Source: Flavobacterium sp. (GTDB taxonomy: Bacteria; Bacteroidota; Bacteroidia; Flavobacteriales; Flavobacteriaceae). Taken from it: a stretch of 8,353 nt of DNA. The stretch is taken from NCBI RefSeq assembly GCF_003525665.1, contig NZ_DQDX01000114.1:373-8725 (forward strand). Reading direction: 5' to 3'. The position numbers and the translations under genes are program-made. Positions 1 to 6,484 of this stretch are shown piece after piece (positions within the stretch are counted from its first letter, which is position 1; every line of letters begins with the position of its first letter). Under the pieces are notes generated by a model. It saw only the letters and a program-made list of their open reading frames with translations. It made no database searches and was not told the origin of the DNA.

Positions 1-654
1 GAATATGCTGAACAACCAAGTCCAGATGGATTAGCTCAAGCTTTTATTATTGGTGAAACTTTCATTGGATCTGATGATGTGTGCCTGATCTTGGGAGATA
101 ATATCTTTTACGGACACGGTTTAACCGATTTACTTAAAACGGCTGTAAGAAATGTTGAAGTAGAACGAAAAGCAACCGTTTTTGGATATTATGTTCAAGA
201 TCCAGAGCGTTACGGTGTCGCCGAATTTGACAAAACAGGAAGTGTTATTTCTATTGAAGAAAAGCCAAAAGAACCAAAAAGTAATTACGCAGTAGTAGGA
301 TTGTATTTTTACCCGAACTCTGTTGTGGAAATAGCGAAAGTTATTGAGCCTAGTAATCGAGGAGAATTAGAGATAACTACTGTAAATCAAGAATATCTTC
401 ACTCCAAAGATTTAAAAGTAGAATTAATGGGTCGCGGTTATGCTTGGTTAGATACAGGTACGCACGAATCACTACTTGAGGCATCCAATTTTATTCAAAC
501 TATCGAAAAGCGTCAAGGTCTTAAAGTGGCTTGTTTAGAAGAAATAGCTTATGAGATGGGTTACATCAATAAAGAGAAACTAATTTCGTTGGCAACACCT
601 TTAAAGAAAAATGAATACGGACAGTATTTATTGCGATTAGCTAGTAAGAAATAA
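1..654 (+). CDS. rfbA: Glucose-1-phosphate thymidylyltransferase (RmlA/RfbA), 5' end missing
   Basis: RmlA joins dTTP and glucose-1-phosphate to give dTDP-glucose and pyrophosphate, the first step towards dTDP-6-deoxyhexoses in the cytoplasm. The frame is open from base 1, so the gene enters from the left; 217 residues remain of a family length near 290. About 70 N-terminal residues, including the Gly-rich nucleotide-binding loop, lie outside. Counting from the first visible residue, PSPDGLAQAF is at 6-15, LGDN with its metal-binding Asp at 31-34, EEKP at 86-89, RGELEIT at 120-126 and WLDTGTH at 149-155, followed by the family's conserved C-terminal helices. All are in the expected order with no frame break. 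A GTG at base 79 could be taken for a start, but conserved RmlA sequence continues upstream of it. The flippase gene begins 2 bp after the stop, which implies co-transcription. The identification is very secure. Confidence 0.97.
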   Translation, partial: EYAEQPSPDGLAQAFIIGETFIGSDDVCLILGDNIFYGHGLTDLLKTAVRNVEVERKATVFGYYVQDPERYGVAEFDKTGSVISIEEKPKEPKSNYAVVGLYFYPNSVVEIAKVIEPSNRGELEITTVNQEYLHSKDLKVELMGRGYAWLDTGTHESLLEASNFIQTIEKRQGLKVACLEEIAYEMGYINKEKLISLATPLKKNEYGQYLLRLASKK

Positions 655-656
655 TT

Positions 657-2090
657 ATGTCTTTAAAAAAGCAGGCTGTTTCTGGAATGATTTGGACCTA
701 TTCTCAGCAATTTGGTTCACAATTTCTAACATTTTTGGTTTCTCTTGTTTTAGCAAGATTACTTTTACCAGAAGAGTTTGGTCTTATTGGTATGCTTGCC
801 ATTTTTATAGGTATTGGTACTGCTTTATTTGACGGAGGTTTAACTAGTTCCTTAATTCGTAGTCAGGATTTAGATGAAGAAGATTACGCTACAGTTTTCT
901 ATTTCAATTTGGGATGTAGTATGCTATTATATAGTTTATTATTTATCACTGCACCTTTTATCGCCCAATTTTACAATCAGCCAACGCTAACATTAATAAC
1001 GAGAGTTTATGGGCTTACATTTATAATTGCTGCATTCGGAACAGTCCAAAACACTATTTTAACGAGAGAATTACAATTTAAAAAACAAGCGCTTATAACT
1101 TTTCCAGCGATGATATTAAGCGGAATTGTTGGGATTGTAATGGCATACATGGGTTTTGGAGTGTGGAGTTTGGTAATTTCGGCACTTGTAAATGCCTTTT
1201 TAGTAAGTCTGTTTTTATGGTTAAGTGCTGCTTGGTATCCTAAATTACTGTTTAATAAAATAAAATTCCATCAGCATTTTCACTATGGATATAAACTGAC
1301 ACTTTCTTCAGTTTTGGATATTGTTTTTACAAATATTTATCAAATTATTATTGGGAAATTTTATTCTGTTGCGCAAGTGGGTTATTATACTAGAGCTAAT
1401 TCTTTAATGATGTTACCAGTAGGTAACATATCAGGAGCATTAAATAGAGTAATTTTCCCTGTTTTTTCTAAAGTTCAGGACGATGTTCCAAGGTTAAGAA
1501 GTGTCTATAAACAAGTAATGCAACTGGTTTTGTTTATCGTTACGCCGCTTATGATGGTTTTAGCAATTTTAGCAAAACCATTAACAGTATTTCTTTTTAC
1601 AGAAAAATGGTTGCCTATGGTGCCAATTTTTCAAATAATATGTATGTCTGGAGTTTTATATCCCATTCATTTATACAACCTTATAGTGCTTCAGGTAAAA
1701 GGAAGAAGTGATTTGTTCTTAAAGTTAGAAGTTATAAAGAAAGTTATGGTTACCGTAGTTTTAGCAATAACGTTATATTTTGGATTTTATGCTTTGCTTT
1801 GGGGACAATTAATCTGCTCTATTTTGGCATTATTTATAAATACACATTATGCAGGTAAAATGCTTAATTATAGTATGTTTTCACAGTTAAAAGATATTAC
1901 ACCTATATTTGTATTCTCAATTGTTATGGGTTGTGTAATTTACGCACTACATTATCTGTTACAAGAGCAATCTAATTTTTTACAATTAGCCGTTTGTAGT
2001 TTGTGCGGAGGAATTGTGTATATTGCATTAGCATGGCTTTTTAAATTTGATAGTATTACCGATATAAAAAATCTTATTATAAAAAAATGA
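657..2090 (+). CDS. Polysaccharide flippase, Wzx/WzxC type (MOP superfamily)
   Basis: Predicted inner-membrane exporter that flips lipid-linked oligosaccharide repeat units to the periplasmic face. The protein has 477 residues, a normal size for the family, and many hydrophobic segments, for example about 22-38, 43-58, 84-104, 116-130, 148-166, 170-192, 287-313, 321-346, 362-396, 414-434 and 442-462. Family-like stretches are ARLLLPEEFGLIGM (33-46), the DGGL segment (59-62), GKFYSVAQVGYYTRA (233-247) and EKWLPM (316-321). These resemble WzxC-like members of the polysaccharide synthesis/export group more closely than teichoic acid or peptidoglycan flippases. The start lies 2 bp after the rfbA stop; its A-rich context (GAAATAATT before ATG) recurs at the epimerase gene. 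The last bases overlap the aminotransferase start (ATGA), suggesting translational coupling. The substrate cannot be read from sequence, but the neighbours point to a repeat unit containing an amino-deoxy sugar. Confidence 0.9.
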   Translation: MSLKKQAVSGMIWTYSQQFGSQFLTFLVSLVLARLLLPEEFGLIGMLAIFIGIGTALFDGGLTSSLIRSQDLDEEDYATVFYFNLGCSMLLYSLLFITAPFIAQFYNQPTLTLITRVYGLTFIIAAFGTVQNTILTRELQFKKQALITFPAMILSGIVGIVMAYMGFGVWSLVISALVNAFLVSLFLWLSAAWYPKLLFNKIKFHQHFHYGYKLTLSSVLDIVFTNIYQIIIGKFYSVAQVGYYTRANSLMMLPVGNISGALNRVIFPVFSKVQDDVPRLRSVYKQVMQLVLFIVTPLMMVLAILAKPLTVFLFTEKWLPMVPIFQIICMSGVLYPIHLYNLIVLQVKGRSDLFLKLEVIKKVMVTVVLAITLYFGFYALLWGQLICSILALFINTHYAGKMLNYSMFSQLKDITPIFVFSIVMGCVIYALHYLLQEQSNFLQLAVCSLCGGIVYIALAWLFKFDSITDIKNLIIKK

Positions 2091-3169
2091 TACCAGTAAC
2101 AAAACCATTTCTTCCTCCAATAGAGGAGTATCAAAAATATCTGACAGGCATTTGGCAACGCAATTGGCTTACAAACATGGGACCTTTATCAAGCGAGTTA
2201 GAAATGCGATTGAAAGAATTTTTAAAAGTAAATCATTTGTTGTATGTAACAAATGGTACGGTTGCCTTGCAAATGGCTATGAAAGCATTAGACTTAAAAG
2301 GCGATGTTATTACAACACCTTTTTCGTTTGTGGCTACAACAAGTTCTATTGTTTGGGAAGGTTGCAATCCTATTTTTGTGGATATCGACGAAAATAGTTT
2401 AAATATTGATCCCAGTAAAATTGAAGCTGCAATAACACCAACTACTACTGCTATAATGGCAACGCATGTTTATGGTAATCCGTGTGATGTTGTTGCCATT
2501 GATAAAATTGCCAAAAAACATAACTTAAAAGTAATTTACGACGGTGCCCATGCTTTTGGAGTAGCTATAAACGGAAAATCGGTTTTCGATTATGGTGATA
2601 TTTCTACCTGCAGTCTTCATGCTACTAAGTTATACCATAGTACTGAAGGCGGATTAATTTTCACTAAAGATCCTCTGTTATTAAAGAAACTAGCATTTAT
2701 TAGAAATTTTGGATTTAATGGTCCAGATGCTTTCGCCGAATTAGGAATTAATGGTAAAAATTCTGAATTTCATGCAGCTATGGGATTAGTGAATTTAGAC
2801 CATATTGATGCAATTCACACTAAACGAAAAGCTATTACCGAAAGGTTCAATGAAAAACTTCAAAATCACCACAGCAGAAAACAAATTTGGCACAAACAAT
2901 CGGAAAATAATTATGCGTATTATCCGATAATTTTTCAATCTGAAGATGCTATGTTGAAAGCAATGGAGTTTTTAAAAACACATGAAATTTTTACGCGTCG
3001 TTATTTTTATCCCTCTTTAGCCAATACACTGCCTTATTTGGAACCTAAAAATTTTGAAATTACAGATGCCATTGCTAAATGTGTGATGTGCTTACCATTA
3101 TATCCCGATTTATCGTTAGAAGAAGTAGATTTAATTTGTCGATTACTTTTAAGAATACAAAACAATTAA
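2087..3169 (+). CDS. DegT/DnrJ/EryC1/StrS-family sugar aminotransferase (PLP-dependent)
   Basis: Predicted cytoplasmic PLP enzyme that transfers an amino group, usually from glutamate, to a keto-deoxyhexose linked to a nucleotide. The 360 residues match the family's usual size. Visible features are the IPVTKP start (2-7), LTNMGPL (28-34), NGT (56-58) in the cofactor phosphate-binding region, TTPFSFVAT (76-84), YDGAHAFG (151-158) with Asp152 placed to contact the pyridine nitrogen, and HATK (178-181) with Lys181 as the Schiff-base lysine, followed by EGG (187-189). NGKNSEFHAAMG (222-233) is also typical. The overall pattern resembles VioA-like enzymes acting on dTDP-4-keto-6-deoxyglucose, which fits rfbA upstream, but FdtB/QdtB-type 3-amination or a UDP-sugar substrate cannot be excluded. 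The gene overlaps the flippase by 4 bp. No N-acyltransferase follows. Family membership is certain; the substrate is inferred. Confidence 0.93.
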   Translation: MIPVTKPFLPPIEEYQKYLTGIWQRNWLTNMGPLSSELEMRLKEFLKVNHLLYVTNGTVALQMAMKALDLKGDVITTPFSFVATTSSIVWEGCNPIFVDIDENSLNIDPSKIEAAITPTTTAIMATHVYGNPCDVVAIDKIAKKHNLKVIYDGAHAFGVAINGKSVFDYGDISTCSLHATKLYHSTEGGLIFTKDPLLLKKLAFIRNFGFNGPDAFAELGINGKNSEFHAAMGLVNLDHIDAIHTKRKAITERFNEKLQNHHSRKQIWHKQSENNYAYYPIIFQSEDAMLKAMEFLKTHEIFTRRYFYPSLANTLPYLEPKNFEITDAIAKCVMCLPLYPDLSLEEVDLICRLLLRIQNN

Positions 3170-3241
3170 GTCCAATTAAAATTTTTGCAGTGGCTATTTT
3201 AAATAGTTATTGTGCATAAAAGAATGATTACCAATAATTTT

Positions 3242-3261
3242 TTAGCAATTTGCTAATTTTT
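3242..3261 (+). repeat. Small hairpin with T tract just before the GT2 gene
   Basis: A perfect inverted repeat, TTAGCA-ATT-TGCTAA (6-bp arms at 3242-3247 and 3251-3256), is followed by five T residues. It lies in the 97-bp gap after the aminotransferase and ends 5 bp before the GT2 start codon. The shape is that of a weak intrinsic terminator or 5'-leader hairpin. The stem has only two G:C pairs, so strong termination is doubtful and chance occurrence in AT-rich DNA is possible. No convincing promoter was found in the gap. Confidence 0.3.
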
Positions 3262-3266
3262 AGAAC

Positions 3267-4196
3267 ATGAACAATACAATTTTAGTTTCGGTAGTAATGA
3301 TTACATATAAGCATGAAGCTTATATAAAACAAGCAATTGAAGGTGTTCTTATGCAAGAGACTGCTTTTGATTATGAGTTGATTATTTCCGACGACTGTTC
3401 GCCTGATGCAACAGAACAAATTGTAAAAGAAATAATAAATACGCATCCTAAAGGAAATTGTATAAAATATTTTCGTCACGAAAAAAATATTGGAATGCAA
3501 AAAAATGGAGCCTTTTCTCTAGAAAAAGGTAAGTCCAAATATTTAGCTATTTGTGAAGGAGATGATTATTGGATTGATCCATTAAAACTACAAAAACAAG
3601 TAGATTTTTTAGAAACAAATACAGATTTTGGACTGATATTTACAGATGCAGATTTGTATTATCAAGAATCAAAAAAAACAATCAAAAGTTACGATAAAAC
3701 CTTTAAAAGAACAATTCCAACAGGATATGTTTTAAATGTTTTGGTAGAAGGTAATCCTTATAAAACCTGTACATCATTGTTTCGACACAAGTTTATTGCA
3801 GATGTTTTTGAAAAAAATATTTTAAACCGAAAAGGATTTGGAGACAAGTCTCTTTGGTTGCATATTGCGTCAAAATCTAAAGTAGCCTATATTTCAGATT
3901 CAACTAGTGTTTATCGTATTCTTGATTCATCTGCATCGCATTTTAGAAGCATTGAGCAAGCTGAACATTTTTTTGAAGAAGTATACAATGACAGCATAGA
4001 AAATGCTGTACTTTATAATATTCCAATTGATAAAAAAAAGTTAAGAAAGGGTTATTATCAATCTCTAATAACTTATTGTTTAGAAAAAAACAAGTATAAA
4101 GAGCTTTTAACCTATTGGAAAAAACTAGACATACGGGTGTATTTGTTTGCTAAAGAAAAAATAGTTAGACCAGTTTTTAAAGTTTTAATTAATTAA
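3267..4196 (+). CDS. Family 2 glycosyltransferase (GT-A fold)
   Basis: Predicted cytoplasmic, membrane-associated transferase that adds one sugar to the growing lipid-linked repeat unit. In the 309 residues, VSVVMITYKHEAYI (7-20) is the standard GT2 opening, SDDCSPD (41-47) is the nucleotide-binding region, EGDDYW (97-102) carries the DxD-like metal site at Asp99/Asp100, and GDKSLW (192-197) occupies the position of the usual acceptor-side acidic motif. YRIL followed by SSAS (216-224) matches the YRxxxxSxS segment seen in many bacterial relatives. There is no membrane segment. A TAG stop lies in frame at 3261-3263, so 3267 is the first possible ATG. The 97-bp gap before it is one of three larger gaps in an otherwise tightly packed cluster, and a separate transcript or internal attenuation is possible. 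The donor sugar and linkage cannot be deduced. Confidence 0.93.
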   Translation: MNNTILVSVVMITYKHEAYIKQAIEGVLMQETAFDYELIISDDCSPDATEQIVKEIINTHPKGNCIKYFRHEKNIGMQKNGAFSLEKGKSKYLAICEGDDYWIDPLKLQKQVDFLETNTDFGLIFTDADLYYQESKKTIKSYDKTFKRTIPTGYVLNVLVEGNPYKTCTSLFRHKFIADVFEKNILNRKGFGDKSLWLHIASKSKVAYISDSTSVYRILDSSASHFRSIEQAEHFFEEVYNDSIENAVLYNIPIDKKKLRKGYYQSLITYCLEKNKYKELLTYWKKLDIRVYLFAKEKIVRPVFKVLIN

Positions 4197-4257
4197 GGAT
4201 GGAATGGTTTATTTTTTTAAGACATTTACTTAATTCCTTTGTTCAAAATACATATAT

Positions 4258-5520
4258 ATGATAATTCTAATAAGGCTGATTCCTTTTATCATTTTTCTTT
4301 TTCCTACCATTCTTGCTTATAGACAAAAAAATTATATAGCTTTAGTGATTTGTGGTTTATACTTGATTTCTGCTTTTAGCGCTTTATTTATGGGTAGTGA
4401 TATTATTCCTTTTCATGATTTTGATAATGAATCTTTTTTTATTTTCTTGTTGTATTCTGTATTAATTGTCCCTTTTTTATATCTTTCTTTAAAAATCAAA
4501 CCTATTACTAATAAAAATATCTTGCCTCAAGGATTTTTTTTTAATATTTTGTTGATAGTGTTTGCTATCGGAGCTATTTATTCATTAATTTATCTATTGC
4601 CGTATGCACTTATATCATTAGCTGCTGATGCAACGGATATTAGGCAGATGATTTCAAAAGAGTCAATATTACCTCCAACATTTTTAACAACAATTGCAGT
4701 TGGTTTTCCAACTTTTTATTTTTTATATTCATTTTTGATGTTTGTCTGTATTATCCAAAAAAGATCTAAAGTTTTAATATTTTGTATGTTCATAGGAGTT
4801 ATAGCCTTTGTTGTGAATGTCTTGACAGTATCTGGTAGAGATGGAGTATTATTTGCTGCCTTTGCGTTTTTATTGTCATTTTTTATATTTAAACCATTGC
4901 TATCAAATAAACAAACAAAAAGTATTAAGATAGGTTTTATACTTTTAATGTCATTTGGCTTAACTATAATTGGTAAAATTACTGCAGAGAGATTTAGCGA
5001 AGGTGACGGATTGGATTTTAATAGTTTTAGGACGGGAATACTTGGCTACATTGGAACACAGCCATACATTTTTGCAGAATGGATTACAGAAAACAAAATA
5101 TTCAACTACGGAAATAATGTTTTTGCTGTTTTTAAAGATTTAGTTGGTTTAGATACAAGCGTGGTTTATGAATATTCAGAACAATATACATGGATGTTTG
5201 GTACTTTTCTAGCTTCATTTTATTCAATTAGCGGCTTTTCTTCTTTAATTATAATTACATTTTTATTTTGGTTATTTTTTAAGGTAAAATTTAAAATTTT
5301 CCAAACGACTTCTTTGTTATCTTCATTCTTTTTAATGGGACTTTATTTTGATTTTACACTTTCAGGAATTTTCTACTTTAGACTTGCAAATAGAGGAGGC
5401 AATTTGTATATAATAATTAGTCTGCTAACTATATATCTATTAAGAAACAGTAAAAATAAATTAGTGACTAAAAATAGTAAGTTTAAAGATTTTTACATTT
5501 TACAAAAAAAACAGTCATAA
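4258..5520 (+). CDS. Putative O-antigen/capsule repeat-unit polymerase (Wzy-like)
   Basis: Polytopic inner-membrane protein proposed to polymerise repeat units on the periplasmic side. The 420 residues include about ten to eleven hydrophobic segments, roughly 1-20, 27-46, 58-80, 92-120, 140-166, 172-191, 196-212, 224-240, 325-343, 351-374 and 382-396. A long soluble loop spans about 241-312, as is usual for Wzy proteins. A charged SGRDG motif (192-196) at a membrane boundary and an RTGILGYIG stretch (258-266) with nearby aromatic residues resemble oligosaccharide repeat-unit polymerases, where periplasmic arginines are often essential. Wzy proteins diverge strongly, so the call rests on topology, these motifs and position beside a flippase and glycosyltransferases. 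A membrane O-acyltransferase or another transporter is less likely. An in-frame TAA at 4231-4233 makes 4258 the first usable ATG. The gene is visibly richer in A+T than its neighbours. Confidence 0.75.
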   Translation: MIILIRLIPFIIFLFPTILAYRQKNYIALVICGLYLISAFSALFMGSDIIPFHDFDNESFFIFLLYSVLIVPFLYLSLKIKPITNKNILPQGFFFNILLIVFAIGAIYSLIYLLPYALISLAADATDIRQMISKESILPPTFLTTIAVGFPTFYFLYSFLMFVCIIQKRSKVLIFCMFIGVIAFVVNVLTVSGRDGVLFAAFAFLLSFFIFKPLLSNKQTKSIKIGFILLMSFGLTIIGKITAERFSEGDGLDFNSFRTGILGYIGTQPYIFAEWITENKIFNYGNNVFAVFKDLVGLDTSVVYEYSEQYTWMFGTFLASFYSISGFSSLIIITFLFWLFFKVKFKIFQTTSLLSSFFLMGLYFDFTLSGIFYFRLANRGGNLYIIISLLTIYLLRNSKNKLVTKNSKFKDFYILQKKQS

Positions 5521-5536
5521 TTCAATTGAAATAATT

Positions 5537-6484
5537 ATGAAAAGAAAAATTGGAATTATTGGAGGCGCAGGATTTATAGGTCAAAATCTGACAAATTTTT
5601 TTGTCGATTGTGGCTATGATGTTCTTGTAGTAAGTCGTAAAATTGACAAAACTAAGCTTCAGCACCCAAATGTTGCTACTGCAGAAGTTAACGTTGAAGA
5701 TACCAATGCCTTATTTGAATCTTTAAAAGAATGTGAAACGATAATTTGGTTGGTTAGTTCATTAGTTCCAAGTGTTAGCAACGAAAGTCTTGTAGATGAT
5801 TTTGATAGTAATATCAGTCCGTTAATTCGATTTTTAGAAATAGCTAAAACATCTATTCATTTTAAACATTTCGTTTATTTGTCATCTGGCGGAACCATTT
5901 ATGGAGATTCACTAGATAATAAACCACTAGATGAAGATAGTACTAAAAAACCAATTTCTAGTTACGGACTTTCTAAAATTGTAACAGAGAATTATATAAA
6001 ATTCCTAACATCAACTTCGCATTTTCAAAGTTTTATATTAAGACCTTCAAATGTATATGGGCAATTTCAAAATCTAATAAAACCGCAAGGAATCATTGGT
6101 TATGCCTTTAAATCTGTAATAAATAAAACTTCAATAGATTTGTATAATGATGGTCGCGTTACTCGAGATTTTATTCACGTAAACGATCTTGCCAATGCTG
6201 TGCACAGTTGCATTCAGAGTGATTTTAAAGAAACTCATACCGCAGTGTACAATGTAGGTAGCCAAAAAGGATACACCATAAAAGAAATTTTAGAAAAAAT
6301 AAATGATACAACGCAAATGCAAATTCTTACCATTCCAAAATCTTCTCGTAGTTTTGATTGTACTTATAATGTGTTAAAAATTGAAAAGATTAAACGCGAT
6401 CTGAATTGGGAACCCAAAATTGAAATTGAAGAAGGTTTGAATATGGTATGGGATTGGATAAAAAATGAAGAAAATGAAAAATAA
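5537..6484 (+). CDS. NAD-dependent epimerase/dehydratase, GalE-like extended SDR
   Basis: Predicted cytoplasmic enzyme that modifies a nucleotide sugar, most likely by 4-epimerisation. The 315 residues match the extended SDR family. The N-terminal Rossmann fold has GGAGFIG (9-15) for NAD binding. The catalytic pair is Tyr143 and Lys147 in YGLSK. LRPSNVYG (168-175), RDFIHVNDLANAV (210-222) and a C-terminal NWEP (290-293) are typical of the GalE-like branch. The active-site serine segment reads SSGGTIYG (116-123); aligned on TxYG, glycine sits where E. coli GalE has Ser124, so Ser117 or Thr120 may take that role. SSGGT is, as far as I know, a recurrent subgroup variant rather than a defect. The substrate could be UDP-Glc, UDP-GlcNAc, a uronic acid or a dTDP sugar. 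The gene begins 16 bp after the polymerase and overlaps the next gene, consistent with one transcript. Confidence 0.88.
   Translation: MKRKIGIIGGAGFIGQNLTNFFVDCGYDVLVVSRKIDKTKLQHPNVATAEVNVEDTNALFESLKECETIIWLVSSLVPSVSNESLVDDFDSNISPLIRFLEIAKTSIHFKHFVYLSSGGTIYGDSLDNKPLDEDSTKKPISSYGLSKIVTENYIKFLTSTSHFQSFILRPSNVYGQFQNLIKPQGIIGYAFKSVINKTSIDLYNDGRVTRDFIHVNDLANAVHSCIQSDFKETHTAVYNVGSQKGYTIKEILEKINDTTQMQILTIPKSSRSFDCTYNVLKIEKIKRDLNWEPKIEIEEGLNMVWDWIKNEENEK

Noticed and set aside
79..81. GTG as a possible start for rfbA
   Set aside because: Conserved RmlA sequence (PSPDGLAQAF) is encoded upstream in the same frame, so the true start lies outside the window.
1952..2158. 68-codon ORF on the minus strand
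   Set aside because: It lies opposite the flippase 3' end and aminotransferase 5' end, has no recognisable domain, and is explained as a shadow of two well-supported genes.
2152..2397. 81-codon ORF on the plus strand in another frame
   Set aside because: It is wholly inside the aminotransferase gene, whose frame carries the conserved catalytic motifs.
3184..3212. Possible Bacteroidota promoter (TTTG, then a TAnnTTTG-like element)
   Set aside because: The -7-like element TAGTTATT matches only six of eight consensus positions and the spacer of 16 is short. It is not distinguishable from AT-rich background.
3282..3500. 72-codon ORF on the minus strand
   Set aside because: It is opposite the conserved N-terminal domain of the GT2 gene, with no motif of its own.
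5517..5538. Inverted repeat ATAATT/AATTAT around the polymerase-epimerase junction, with a TTCAATTGAA palindrome inside
   Set aside because: The outer arms are entirely A/T and the palindrome is short. It spans stop and start codons and probably reflects base composition.
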